Part shown: positions 23,702-32,335 of the stretch, in pieces
How the letters are laid out: each line of letters begins with the position of its first letter
Position numbering within the stretch: position 1 is the first letter of the stretch
Assembly: GCF_003626575.1 (NCBI RefSeq)
Contig: NZ_RBDY01000032.1
Span: forward strand, 1 to 64,000
Direction of reading: 5' to 3'
Origin: Streptomyces radicis
Lineage (GTDB): Bacteria > Actinomycetota > Actinomycetes > Streptomycetales > Streptomycetaceae
DNA: 64,000 nucleotides
Notes under the pieces: model-generated
Told to the model about the DNA's origin: nothing
Database searches by the model: none
Seen by the model: the letters and a program-made list of their open reading frames with translations, nothing else
Made by a program: the position numbers and the translations under genes

Positions 23702-26056
23702 TCAGGCCTTGGCCTCGACGAGGTCGAGCGCCGCGGCGACGACGCTGTCGGCGTCGATGCCGTGGTGGCGGTAGACGTCGTCGAGGGAGCCGGACTGGCC
23801 GAAGCGGGTGACGCCGAGTGCGGTCAACGGGACGCCGTTGACGGTGGCGAGGAACGCCAGCGTGTGCGGGTGGCCGTCCAGGAGGGTCACCATGGGGACC
23901 GCGCGGTGGGCGGGGAAGAGCTGCTCGAGGATAGACCCGTCGGCCCGGTCGAGGCCGCGTCGGGCCTGGACCGCGCGGAAGAGGAGGTCGGGGCTCGTCA
24001 CGCAGACGACGTCGGTGGCGTGGCCGAGCGCGGTGAGGCGGTCGGCGGCGGTGAGCGCCTCCGTGACGAGGGCGCCCATGGCGACGACGGCGAGCGCGGG
24101 CCGCTCCCGGCGGCGCAGCACGTAGCCGCCCGCGGTGACCTGGTGGCGGCGCCGTTCGCGCGCGGCCGGGTCGGTGGGGACGGCGGCGAGTGACTGGTCG
24201 ACGGGGCGGGTCGACAGCCGTAGATAGGCCGAACTCCCGTCGGGCTTGCCGAGGCCCGCGAGTGCGGCGCGCAGGCACCACTCGGCGTCGAGGGCGAACG
24301 CGGGCTCGTAGGTGACGCACCCCGGCTGTTCGATGCCGAGCGAGGGGGTGGTGATCGACTGGTGGGCCCCGCCCTCGGGGGCGAGCGTCACGCCGGAGGG
24401 GGTGCCGACGAGGATCGACCGGCCACCGGCGTAGATGCCGTAGGACCAGGGCTCGAGGGCGCGGTTGACGAACGGGTCGTAGACGACGCCGATCGGGAGC
24501 AGCGGGCGGCCCCAGCGGCTCCAGGTGGCGCCCAACTCGCCGATGAGCCCGACCAGGTTGGTCTCGGCGATGCCGAGCTCCATGTGCTGGCCCGTGGGGT
24601 TCTCCTGCCAGCGCAGGATCGTCTCGGCGTCGTCCGCGAACCAGTCGTGCCCCGCCGTGTGCGACCAGACGCCGACCTTGTTGAGCCACCCTCCGAGGTT
24701 GGTGGACGAGCTGACGTCGGGGCTCGCGGTGACGATCAGGCGGGCGACGTCAGGGGCGCCGCGGGAGAGGTCGAGCAGCGTTCGGCCCAGCGCCTGCTGG
24801 GTGGTGCCGACGCCGGACGGCGCGGCCCTGCCGCTGTCGGGCGGCACGGTGGGCGGGGCGGTGAGGGGGAAGGGCGGGCGGCGCAGCCGGTCGGCGGCCG
24901 CCGCGCAGAGCGCCGCCTCGGCCGAGCCCTCGGGGAAGGGGGCCCAGGGGTCGTCCAGGTCGGTGCCGAGGCGCGCGGCGAGGTGCCGCATCTGCTCGGC
25001 GGTCAGCAGGGACGAGTGGTTCTGGGGGTGCCCCTCGGTCGGCAGGCCCTGTCCCTTGACGGTGTACGCGAACACGACCGTCGGGCGGCTGTCGTCCACG
25101 GCCTCGAACGCGTGGAGCAGGGACGCCATGTCGTGGCCGCCGAGGTTGCGCAGGGCCCGCGCGAGGGTGGCGTCGTCGAGCCCTTCGAGCAGGCGGGCGA
25201 CGACCTGCGCGTCGCTCCCGTTCCCCGGCAGCCTGTGGCGCAGGTCGGGGCCCTGTCTGCGCAGCAGGCGCTGGTACTCCGCGTTGCTCATGGTGTCGAG
25301 GCGCGCGCGCAGTCGCTCGCCGCCGGGGCGGGTGAACAACTCCTCGAGCAGCCGCCCGTACTTCAGCGTCAGCACCTGCCACCCGGCGGCCGCGAACATG
25401 CCCTGGAGGCGGGCGGGGGCGGCGCCGGGGACGACGCGGTCGAGGGACTGCCGGTTGAGGTCGACGACCCACACGACCTCGCCGAGGCCCGCGACCATCG
25501 GGTCCTGGACGGCCTCCCAGACGGCGCCCTCGTCGAGCTCGGCGTCGCCGAGCAGCGCGTACTGCCGCCCCGGAGGGCTCGGCTCGCCGTAGCGGTCGCG
25601 CGCGAAGCGGTGGGCGAGCGCCCCCCACAGGGGCGCCGTGGCGCCGATGCCGACCGAGCCGGTGGAGTAGTCGACGGTGCCGGGGTCCTTGGTGCGGCTG
25701 GGGTAGCTCTGCAACCCGCCGAACGCCCGCAGCGTGGTGAGCTGTTCGGGCCGCAGTCGGCCGAGCAGGTGGTTGACGGCGTGCAGGACGGGGGACGCGT
25801 GGGGCTTGACGGAGACCCGGTCGTCGGCCGTGAGGTGGTGGAACCACAACGCGGTCATCAGCGTGGTCATCGACGCGCTCGACGCCTGGTGGCCGCCGAC
25901 CTTGAGCCCTGAGGGGTTGGGCCTGACCCGGTTGGCGTGGTCGACGATCGCGGTGGCGAGCCACAGGACCCTGCGCTCCACCGACTCGAGCACCGCCATC
26001 ACGTCCGCCGGTGCCCCGCCGTCCGTCGGGAATTCCCGCTCCACCGCCGACGTCAT
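23702..26056 (-). CDS. Homodimeric 2-oxoacid dehydrogenase E1 / transketolase-like (MdeB-like)
   Basis: A 784-residue ThDP enzyme. The ThDP motif runs from LLGDAELDEGAVWEA to VVWVVDLNRQSLD, and later parts have VKGQGLPTEGHPQNHSS, VKPHASP and HMELGIAETNLVG, as in AceE-type E1 and its MdeB relatives. MdeB acts on 2-oxobutyrate in Pseudomonas methionine catabolism beside an Lrp-type regulator. The same divergent Lrp arrangement occurs here, so a role in keto-acid breakdown is likely but unproven. Start at 26056 is chosen for GGGGGAGG upstream. A start at 26095 has only GAAGG one base away. Confidence 0.8.
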   Translation of the reverse strand: MTSAVEREFPTDGGAPADVMAVLESVERRVLWLATAIVDHANRVRPNPSGLKVGGHQASSASMTTLMTALWFHHLTADDRVSVKPHASPVLHAVNHLLGRLRPEQLTTLRAFGGLQSYPSRTKDPGTVDYSTGSVGIGATAPLWGALAHRFARDRYGEPSPPGRQYALLGDAELDEGAVWEAVQDPMVAGLGEVVWVVDLNRQSLDRVVPGAAPARLQGMFAAAGWQVLTLKYGRLLEELFTRPGGERLRARLDTMSNAEYQRLLRRQGPDLRHRLPGNGSDAQVVARLLEGLDDATLARALRNLGGHDMASLLHAFEAVDDSRPTVVFAYTVKGQGLPTEGHPQNHSSLLTAEQMRHLAARLGTDLDDPWAPFPEGSAEAALCAAAADRLRRPPFPLTAPPTVPPDSGRAAPSGVGTTQQALGRTLLDLSRGAPDVARLIVTASPDVSSSTNLGGWLNKVGVWSHTAGHDWFADDAETILRWQENPTGQHMELGIAETNLVGLIGELGATWSRWGRPLLPIGVVYDPFVNRALEPWSYGIYAGGRSILVGTPSGVTLAPEGGAHQSITTPSLGIEQPGCVTYEPAFALDAEWCLRAALAGLGKPDGSSAYLRLSTRPVDQSLAAVPTDPAARERRRHQVTAGGYVLRRRERPALAVVAMGALVTEALTAADRLTALGHATDVVCVTSPDLLFRAVQARRGLDRADGSILEQLFPAHRAVPMVTLLDGHPHTLAFLATVNGVPLTALGVTRFGQSGSLDDVYRHHGIDADSVVAAALDLVEAKA

Positions 26057-26156
26057 CTCCGCGTACCTCCCCCGGAGCGGGCCGCCCCGCGCCATGCCTT
26101 CTGCTCATCACGCTGGCATGTGTGCGGCGATATGCGCAATCGACTCCGTGGGCATC

Positions 26157-26169
26157 GAGCATTATGCTC
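26157..26169. promoter_or_regulatory. Palindrome between divergent Lrp and E1-like genes
   Basis: GAGCAT-T-ATGCTC is a perfect 6-1-6 palindrome in the 141-base divergent region, 29 bases upstream of the Lrp start. Its size and position fit an Lrp/AsnC operator controlling both genes. Confidence 0.5.
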
Positions 26170-26197
26170 AACGGCCGGAGGGGGGAAGGGTTCTCGG

Positions 26198-26764
26198 TTG
26201 AGCAAGGTGAGCAAGGTGAGCAAGGTGAGCAAGGTGACGAGTGGCGGCGGTGTCGGTGGTGTCGGCAACGGCGTGCGCGCCGACGCGACGGATGCCCGCA
26301 TCCTGCGGGCCCTGGCCAAGGAGCCGCGGGCCACGGTGCTCGCGCTCGCGCAGCGCCTCGGGCTGTCCCGCAACACGGTCCAGGCGCGGCTGGCCAGGCT
26401 GGAGCGCGACGGCGTCCTGCGCTCCTTCGAGTACCGCATCGACCCGGCGGCCCTGGGATATCCGCTGACCGCGTTCGTCACCGCGGAGGTCGAGCAACGG
26501 CGGCTCACGGAGGTGGGCGAGGCGCTCGGGGAGATCGACGAGGTGATCGAGGTGACGGGGATCAGCGGGGACATGGACCTGCTCATCCGCGTCATCGCCG
26601 CCGACGCGGACGACCTCTACCGCGTCGCGGGCCGCATCCTGGCCTGCCCCGGCATCGTGCGGACCCGCACCGCGCTGGCGATGCGCGAGCTGCTGCCGTT
26701 CCGCCTCTCCGCGGTGCTCGACAACCTCGCCGGTCAGGCCCCGCGGCCGAAGGGCCTCAGGTGA
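26198..26764 (+). CDS. Lrp/AsnC-family transcriptional regulator
   Basis: A 188-residue regulator from TTG 26198. The HTH (TDARILRALAKEPRATVLALAQRLGLSRNTVQARL) is followed by an RAM/AsnC ligand domain (EVTGISGDMDLLIRVIAADADDLY). The 5' end is unusual: four tandem copies of AGCAAGGTG (26201-26236) code for Ser-Lys-Val units and offer a ladder of GTG starts, each with AAGG nearby. A GGAGGGGGGAAGGG stretch precedes the TTG. It probably controls the divergent E1-like gene and itself. Its end overlaps the convergent AraC gene by 8 bases. Confidence 0.85.
   Translation: MSKVSKVSKVSKVTSGGGVGGVGNGVRADATDARILRALAKEPRATVLALAQRLGLSRNTVQARLARLERDGVLRSFEYRIDPAALGYPLTAFVTAEVEQRRLTEVGEALGEIDEVIEVTGISGDMDLLIRVIAADADDLYRVAGRILACPGIVRTRTALAMRELLPFRLSAVLDNLAGQAPRPKGLR
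26201..26236 (+). repeat. Four 9-bp tandem repeats at the Lrp start
   Basis: AGCAAGGTG is repeated four times without change. Each unit holds both an AAGG and a GTG, so copy-number change would add or remove in-frame starts without shifting frame. Confidence 0.9.
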
Positions 26765-27671
26765 GGGCGCCGGCCGGGGAGCGCACCGTGTCGCGCAGGC
26801 GGGCCGCGTCCCTGCTGGGGGGCGCGCCGAACTGGCGGCGGTACTCCCTGCTGAACTGCGAGGCGTTGTCGTAGCCGACGCGCTGGCCGACCCCGGTGAC
26901 GTCGCCCGGGTGGGTGGCCAGCAGGAGCCTGGCCTCCTGGAGCCTGATCTGTTTCTGGAACTGGATGGGGCTCATCGCCGTCACCGCCTGGAAGTTGCGG
27001 TAGAACGCCGAGACGCTCATGCCCGCGACGCGCGCGACGTCCTCGACCCTGAAGGGCTGCGCGTAGTGCTCGCGGATCCAGCGCACGGCCCGCGCGATGT
27101 GGCTGAGGCTGCTGTCGGCGAGGCCGAGCTGCCGCACGATGCCGCCCTGTTCGCCGGTGATCAGGCGCCACAGGATCTCGCGCTTGATCAACGGGGCGAG
27201 CACCGCCCGGTCGCGGGGCTCGTCGAGCAGCCGCAGCAGCCGGACGACGGCGTCGAGCAGCGGGGCCTGGGCGTCGCTCACCGCGATGCCCGTCGACGCC
27301 GCTCCGCCGCCGCGGGGCGTGTCGCCCGGCCCGGCCATGAGCAGCAGCTCGGCGACGGCCGAGGGCTCGAGCACGAGCCCGAACCCCAGCGCGGGCCGCT
27401 CCCTGGTGGCGTCCGTGAAGTTGCCGGTGACGGGCAGGTCGACGGAGGCGACCAGGTACTGCCCGGCGTGGTACTCGAACACCTTGTCGCCGAGCGCGAG
27501 GCGCTTGGTGCCCTGGGCGATGACCGCGAGCACCGTCCCCGTCATCGAGGGCGCGGGGGGATCCGACCGGTCGACCCGGGAGATGAGAACGCCGTCGATC
27601 GGGGTGGTCCAGTCGGGCCCGGCGTGGCGGGCCAGCAGGGTGCGGAGCTCTTCGATGCGCATGCGTCCCAT
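26757..27671 (-). CDS. AraC-family transcriptional regulator
   Basis: A 304-residue regulator with an N-terminal AraC_N-type domain (VLAVIAQGTKRLALGDKVFEYHAGQYLVASVDLPVTG) and C-terminal double HTH (PFRVEDVARVAGMSVSAFYRNFQAVTAMSPIQFQKQIRLQ, then VGYDNASQFSREYRRQFG). The start at 27671 has AAGGGTGG upstream. It is divergent from a small monooxygenase and an esterase, which are its likely targets. In relatives such AraC proteins often sit beside alpha/beta hydrolases. Confidence 0.85.
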   Translation of the reverse strand: MGRMRIEELRTLLARHAGPDWTTPIDGVLISRVDRSDPPAPSMTGTVLAVIAQGTKRLALGDKVFEYHAGQYLVASVDLPVTGNFTDATRERPALGFGLVLEPSAVAELLLMAGPGDTPRGGGAASTGIAVSDAQAPLLDAVVRLLRLLDEPRDRAVLAPLIKREILWRLITGEQGGIVRQLGLADSSLSHIARAVRWIREHYAQPFRVEDVARVAGMSVSAFYRNFQAVTAMSPIQFQKQIRLQEARLLLATHPGDVTGVGQRVGYDNASQFSREYRRQFGAPPSRDAARLRDTVRSPAGALT

Positions 27672-27819
27672 TGCACCACCCTTCGGCGTCGAAGCTCCCG
27701 TGAACGAGAGGATCGAGCAAGTACGGCGGAGCATCGTTCTAACGTTTCCGCAGGTCAGCTCGGTTGAATGGGATCACCGCACTCCACCACCGCGGAAGAG
27801 ATCCAGGAAGAAGGCACCC

Positions 27820-28137
27820 ATGAACGTCACCTATGGCTTCCAGGCCACCCTGACCGCCGAGCCCGGGATGGGCGACCAGCTGGTCGACCTGCTGCTGACC
27901 GGCCTCGACGAGGGCAGCCCTGGCGCGAGCGAGCACTGCGTCGTCTACCTCGTCTCCCGTTCGTCGTCCGACCCCGATGTCGTCCATGTGACCGAGGGCT
28001 GGACCAGCGAGGAGGCGCACCACCGGATCTTCGCGGGCGAGGCCGCGCAGGCCATCGTGGCGCGGATCGACGGGCTGCTGGCCACGGAGTCCACATACAC
28101 CGACCACGTGCCGGTCCGCGGCAAGGCCGCCTTCTGA
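27820..28137 (+). CDS. Antibiotic biosynthesis monooxygenase (ABM) domain protein
   Basis: A 105-residue ferredoxin-like fold protein (YGFQATLTAEPGMGDQLVDLLLTGLDE, then VVYLVSRSSSDPDVVHVTEGWTSEEAHHRIF). This resembles cofactor-free ABM/quinol monooxygenases of about 100 residues. GAAGAAGG precedes the ATG. It is followed 84 bases later by an esterase and is divergent from an AraC regulator. The substrate is unknown. Confidence 0.8.
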   Translation: MNVTYGFQATLTAEPGMGDQLVDLLLTGLDEGSPGASEHCVVYLVSRSSSDPDVVHVTEGWTSEEAHHRIFAGEAAQAIVARIDGLLATESTYTDHVPVRGKAAF

Positions 28138-28221
28138 CCCGGCGGTCGCGACAACCGACGCCGTCCCACCACCCCCCACGCCCCACCTCCCACGCCGACA
28201 CGGAAGCAGGAACCAACCACC

Positions 28222-29193
28222 ATGACCACGGCACGCCCCGCTCTCGACCCCGAGCTGCGCGAGCTGCTCGCCGACCTGCCCCTGATGTCGGGGCTCAGCC
28301 CGGACGTTCTCGCGCAGATCCGCCAACTCCCGCCGCCGCCCTTCGAGTCCGTCGTCGGACACCGCCGGGTCGAGCGGCGCGAGGTGACCGTTCCCGCGAA
28401 GGACGGCACCCCGATCCCGCTCTCGGTCCTCAGCCCGGCGAACGCCGACCCGACGACCGCCGCGCCCTGCGTCTACTGGATGCACGGCGGCGGGATGGTC
28501 ATGGGCGACCGCTTCTCGCAGATCGACATCCCGCTGGAGTGGCTCGACGCGCTCGGCGCGGTCGTGGTCTCCGTGGACCACCGGCTCGCGCCCGAGGCCA
28601 CCGGCACCACCCTGGTCGACGACTGCTACCAGGGGCTGCTCTGGATCGCCGAGCACGCCGCCGAGCTGAACGTCGACCCCGCCCGGATCGTCGTCGCGGG
28701 CATCAGCGCGGGCGGCGGGCTCGCCGCCGGGGTCACCCTGATGGCGCGCGACCTCGGCACCCCGGCGATCGCCGCGCAGGTGCTGATCTGCCCCATGCTC
28801 GACCACCGCAACGCCACCGCGTCGAGCCACCAGTTCTCCGGCGAACCCGGGGTCTGGACGCGCGAGATGAACGCGTTCGGCTGGCGCGCCGTCCTCGGCG
28901 ACCTCGCCGACGACGCGGTGCCCGCGTATGTCTCCCCCGCGCTGGCCGACGACCTGTCGGGCCTGCCGACCACCTACGTCGACACCGGCTCGGCCGAGGT
29001 CTTCCGCGACGAGGACGCCGACTACGCCACCCGCATCTGGGCGGCGGGCGGCCAGGCCGAGTTGCACGTCTGGGCGGGCGGCTTCCACGGGTTCGACGCG
29101 CTGTACCCCGGGGCCCGGATCTCGGCCACGGCCCGCGGGACCCGCACCGACTGGCTCGCCCGGGTCCTGCGCGCTCGCGGCGGCGGTCAGTAG
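28222..29193 (+). CDS. Alpha/beta hydrolase, hormone-sensitive-lipase family esterase
   Basis: A 323-residue esterase. HGGG (88-91) forms the oxyanion hole and GISAGG places the catalytic Ser at 162. A DTGSAEVFRDEDADYA segment holds the acid, and GGFHGFD the catalytic His. No signal peptide is seen, so it is cytoplasmic. It is probably cotranscribed with the ABM protein. Its end carries a 13-bp tandem duplication (29181-29206), and it faces the convergent PPOX gene only 6 bases away. Confidence 0.9.
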   Translation: MTTARPALDPELRELLADLPLMSGLSPDVLAQIRQLPPPPFESVVGHRRVERREVTVPAKDGTPIPLSVLSPANADPTTAAPCVYWMHGGGMVMGDRFSQIDIPLEWLDALGAVVVSVDHRLAPEATGTTLVDDCYQGLLWIAEHAAELNVDPARIVVAGISAGGGLAAGVTLMARDLGTPAIAAQVLICPMLDHRNATASSHQFSGEPGVWTREMNAFGWRAVLGDLADDAVPAYVSPALADDLSGLPTTYVDTGSAEVFRDEDADYATRIWAAGGQAELHVWAGGFHGFDALYPGARISATARGTRTDWLARVLRARGGGQ

Positions 29194-29199
29194 CGGCGG

Positions 29200-29643
29200 T
29201 CAGTAGCTGTAGCGGCGCACGGTCTCCGGGTGGATGACGAGACGCACCTGGTCCGCGGCCAGGATCTCGGCGAGGTCGGCGGCGCGGGCCGGGTCGTCGA
29301 GGTCCCAGTAGCGCGCGCCCAGGCGCGCGGCCAAGTCGTGCGCCCCCTCGGGCTCCACCGTGGTGCGCCCTGCGACCGACACCCAGCGCTCGCGTTCCCC
29401 CACCGGGGCGGCGACGACGATCGAGGCGCGGGGGTCGCGGCGCAGGCGCCGCACCTTGAGCGAGTCAGGGGCCGTGAACAGCTGGATCGTGCCCTCGTCG
29501 GTGGCCTCGAACCACACGGGCCGGGGCTGCGGCGGGACCGGCCCCGCGGCCACGGACAGGAAGCCGTGCAGCGGCCGCCGCAGGAACGCGAGGTCCTGGC
29601 CGGTCAGCGAACTCGCGTCGGTGGGCGTGGCGTCGTTGCTCAT
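29200..29643 (-). CDS. Pyridoxamine 5'-phosphate oxidase-like (PPOX) F420/FMN protein
   Basis: A 147-residue split-barrel protein (LRRPLHGFLSVAAG, then PVWFEATDEGTIQLFTAPDSLKVRRLRRDPRASIVVAAP, then GRTTVEPEGAHDLAARLGARYWD). The pattern matches the PPOX class that binds F420 or FMN. Its precise reaction is unknown. The gene stands alone on the minus strand, convergent with the esterase. Confidence 0.8.
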   Translation of the reverse strand: MSNDATPTDASSLTGQDLAFLRRPLHGFLSVAAGPVPPQPRPVWFEATDEGTIQLFTAPDSLKVRRLRRDPRASIVVAAPVGERERWVSVAGRTTVEPEGAHDLAARLGARYWDLDDPARAADLAEILAADQVRLVIHPETVRRYSY

Positions 29644-29788
29644 GGTGCCGATTGAACACGGCCGACGCGGGCCGTCCCATGCGTGAGAATCCGGATCACC
29701 TGTGTGTGCGTACCGCCTCGCCCGGGTGGGCCCGTTCGCCGACCCGAGGGCCGCGGCGCGACGCCCCCGACCGGCCGGTCGAGGGCGC

Positions 29789-30172
29789 TCAGCGCTCGGC
29801 CGCGCCCCCGCCGTGCCTGTCGGCGACGGCCGTGGCCGCGATCAGCAGGGCGACCACGGCCACGAACCCCGTTGCCGGGCAGGTCCAGAAGGCGGGATGG
29901 ACGGAGCCGCCGGACATGGCGGCCACCGCACCGGCGGCCGTTCCCGCCGCCATGGCGTATCCGGTCACGGCGCAGGCCAACAGCCAGGGCCCCGCCGCCC
30001 TGTGACCCGCGCGCCAGGCGGCGTCCGATGACCGCGTGACCCTGGTGCGCAGCCCGATCGCCCCGTTTCTCTCCAGGGTCCCCTCGGCCGCCGCGTTCCT
30101 GATGAAGTGGGTCAGCGCCGAGAGCATGGCGAGACCGATCGCGGCCGAGAGGAGAGCGCCCGCCTCTTCCAC
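29789..30172 (-). CDS. SdpI-family membrane protein
   Basis: A 127-residue protein with an N-terminal helix (LLSAAIGLAMLSALTHFI), the SdpI-type motif GLRTRVTRSSDAAWRAGHRAAGP and two further helices (LLACAVTGYAMAAGTAAGAVAAM and TGFVAVVALLIAATAVA). SdpI proteins give immunity to a toxin in Bacillus, while actinomycete relatives are of unknown role. It follows the symporter gene by 54 bases on the same strand. Confidence 0.75.
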   Translation of the reverse strand: MEEAGALLSAAIGLAMLSALTHFIRNAAAEGTLERNGAIGLRTRVTRSSDAAWRAGHRAAGPWLLACAVTGYAMAAGTAAGAVAAMSGGSVHPAFWTCPATGFVAVVALLIAATAVADRHGGGAAER

Positions 30173-30190
30173 GGTGTCTCCCCCTGTCCC

Positions 30191-30217
30191 GTCATTCCCG
30201 TCATTCCCGTCGTTCCC
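30191..30217. repeat. Three 9-bp tandem repeats
   Basis: GTCATTCCC occurs twice followed by GTCGTTCCC, between the SdpI-like gene and the symporter stop codon. No function is evident. Confidence 0.85.
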
Positions 30218-30226
30218 GCGGACCGT

Positions 30227-31861
30227 TCAGGCGCCGTCGCCCGACGGGCGCGCCCCCGCGGTGGGCGCGGCCTCGGCCGCCTCGGCCGCCTCGGCCGCCT
30301 CGGCCGCCTCGGCCGCGTCGATCTGCTCCTCCGTCCAGCCCTCGTCGCGCCGCCGCACATACGCGAGGACGCGCTTGAGTTCGCGCTTCACCAGCGGCGC
30401 CAGCAGATACAGCCCGATGATGTTGAAGACCGCGCCGAGGAAGAGGAAGCAGTCCGCCAGGTCCACCAGCGTTCCCAGCGACAGCAGCGCGCCCGCGACG
30501 GTGAGCAGGCAGAAGACGCCCTTGTAGAGGTACTCGCTGGTGCGCGAGGCGCCGAACAGGTGGGTCCACGCCTTGAGTCCGTAGTAGCCCCACGTGATGA
30601 TCGTGGAGAACGCGAAGAGGAAGACCGCCACGGTCAGCACCCAGGGGAACCACGGCAGCGCGGTGTCGAAGGCGTCCGAGGTGATGGCGATGCCGGGGTC
30701 GCCCCCGACCTCCGCGACGCCCTCCGCGGTGGCCGGATCGCCGCCGCCCGCGGCCGTGTCACGGGCGGCGTCGTAGAGCGGGCCGCCCGCGATGACGATC
30801 GTCAGCGCGGTCATGGTGCAGATGATGACGGTGTCGACGAACGGCTCGAGCAGCGCGACCAGCCCCTCGCTCGCCGGGCGCTTGGTCTTCACCGCGGAGT
30901 GGGCGATGGGCGCGGAGCCGATGCCCGCCTCGTTGGAGAACGCGGCGCGGCGGAAGCCCTGGATGAGCGCGCCGATCACGCCGCCGGTGACGCCCTCGGG
31001 GCTGAACGCGCCGCTCACGATGGCGCCGACGGCGTCGGGCACCTCCGCCACGTTGAACCCGATGACGATCAGGCACGCGGTCACATAGATGATCGCCATG
31101 GCCGGGACCAAGCGGCTGGTGACCCGGCCTATCGACCTGATGCCGCCGATGATCACCAGGCTGGCGAGCGCGGCGACGACCACGCCGAACAGCAGGGAAC
31201 CGCCGGAGCCGGTGAAGAAGTCGGTGTGGTCCTCGGTGACGGTGCCGAGCTGCTCCAGGCTCTGATTGACCTGGAAGAGATTGCCGCCGACGAAGCCGAA
31301 GAAGAGGATCATCACGGCGGACGCCAACGACAGCACGGTGCCGAGCCCGGCGAGCCCGCGCTCGGCGAGGCCCTTGCGCAGGTAGTACATCGGCCCGCCG
31401 GAGACCCGGCCCTCCGCGTCGATCTCGCGGTACTTGACGCCCAGCGTGCACTCGACGAACTTCGTCGCCATGCCGAGGAGGCCGCACAGGATCATCCAGA
31501 ACGTGGCGCCGGGGCCGCCTATGGAGACCGCGATCGCCACGCCCGCTATGTTGCCGAGGCCCACCGTTCCCGAGACGGCCGATGTGAGCGCCTGGAAATG
31601 GCTGATCTCGCCCGGCGCGTCCTTCTGTTCATACTTCCCGCTCACGAATCGCAGCGCCGTCCGAAGGTGACGGAATTGCGCGAAACCGAAGTAGAGGGTG
31701 AAGACGAGACCGGCGAGCGCCAACCAGCCCACGATCAAAGGGAAATCGGCATCGAAGAGGCGGACGTCGAAGAAGACGACATCGGTCAGGAACTCGGCGA
31801 CAGGTTCGAAGAAATCGTTGACGGCCTCGTCAACGCTGTCGGTCCAGGACTCACTTGCCAC
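30227..31861 (-). CDS. Sodium:alanine symporter (AGCS family)
   Basis: A 544-residue membrane protein with about ten to eleven helices. Family stretches include HFQALTSAVSGTVGLGNIAGVAIAVSIGGPGATFWM and AAFSNEAGIGSAPIAHSAVKT, characteristic of AGCS carriers that import alanine or glycine with Na+. The C-terminal tail has a run of Glu-Ala-Ala units coded by five 9-bp repeats (30272-30316), absent from typical family members and probably free to vary. It is transcribed leftwards with the SdpI-like gene. Confidence 0.9.
   Translation of the reverse strand: MASESWTDSVDEAVNDFFEPVAEFLTDVVFFDVRLFDADFPLIVGWLALAGLVFTLYFGFAQFRHLRTALRFVSGKYEQKDAPGEISHFQALTSAVSGTVGLGNIAGVAIAVSIGGPGATFWMILCGLLGMATKFVECTLGVKYREIDAEGRVSGGPMYYLRKGLAERGLAGLGTVLSLASAVMILFFGFVGGNLFQVNQSLEQLGTVTEDHTDFFTGSGGSLLFGVVVAALASLVIIGGIRSIGRVTSRLVPAMAIIYVTACLIVIGFNVAEVPDAVGAIVSGAFSPEGVTGGVIGALIQGFRRAAFSNEAGIGSAPIAHSAVKTKRPASEGLVALLEPFVDTVIICTMTALTIVIAGGPLYDAARDTAAGGGDPATAEGVAEVGGDPGIAITSDAFDTALPWFPWVLTVAVFLFAFSTIITWGYYGLKAWTHLFGASRTSEYLYKGVFCLLTVAGALLSLGTLVDLADCFLFLGAVFNIIGLYLLAPLVKRELKRVLAYVRRRDEGWTEEQIDAAEAAEAAEAAEAAEAAPTAGARPSGDGA
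30272..30316. repeat. Five 9-bp tandem repeats in the symporter tail
   Basis: CTCGGCCGC is repeated five times and codes on the minus strand for (Glu-Ala-Ala)n at the C-terminus. It is a likely length-variable tract. Confidence 0.9.
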
Positions 31862-32028
31862 AGCGAAAAACCTCAGGTGGGGGAATCATGCGAAAAGAGC
31901 AATGCCTTGCTTCCTACCATGCGAGCGGCGCCCCGTCGAGGAAGGCGAAATGCCGGAATTAGCAATGCATTTCCGTCACATCCGACCCGCGGCGCGGTGA
32001 TCGCGCAGGGCGCGGGCACACTGGTCCC

Positions 32029-32268
32029 ATGGTGATGCCCCGTGCCCAGTGCCCGCGCTGCGAGCGGACCGTGGCGGCCGCGCCGATCCCCGACGCCCCG
32101 GGCCGTGGGCGCCTGTGGCGGCACGACGAGCCCGGCACGCGCCGCGACGCCGACGGCGCCCTGGTCTCCTGCCCCGGCTCGCTCGAGGCCGTCGAGCTCC
32201 CCACGCCGGTCACGCAGCTGACGCTCGACGAGCGGGAGGACGCGGCGGCACCCGACGCCCTGTTCTGA
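32029..32268 (+). CDS. Small conserved-type hypothetical protein with CxxC
   Basis: A 79-residue protein beginning MVMPRAQCPRCERTVAA with RLWRHDEPGTRRDADGALVSCPGS in the middle and an acidic C-terminus. CPRC plus a later Cys may bind zinc. A second ATG at 32035 is possible. It sits alone between two leftward genes. The stop codon is the first part of a 9-bp repeat (TCTGAACGC three times, 32264-32290), so changes in repeat number would not affect the protein. The function is unknown. Confidence 0.6.
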   Translation: MVMPRAQCPRCERTVAAAPIPDAPGRGRLWRHDEPGTRRDADGALVSCPGSLEAVELPTPVTQLTLDEREDAAAPDALF

Positions 32269-32290
32269 ACGCTCTGAACGCTCTGAACGC
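32264..32290. repeat. Three 9-bp tandem repeats over a stop codon
   Basis: TCTGAACGC is repeated three times exactly, beginning at the stop codon of the small CxxC protein gene. Confidence 0.9.
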
Positions 32291-32335
32291 CGGATCCGGG
32301 CCGTGCGCAGGCTCCGCCGGGGCGGCGGCGCTCGC

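Noticed and set aside
26201-26236. Short tandem repeats considered as a CRISPR array
   Set aside because: Units are 9 bp, directly adjacent without spacers and partly coding, so they are simple tandem repeats.
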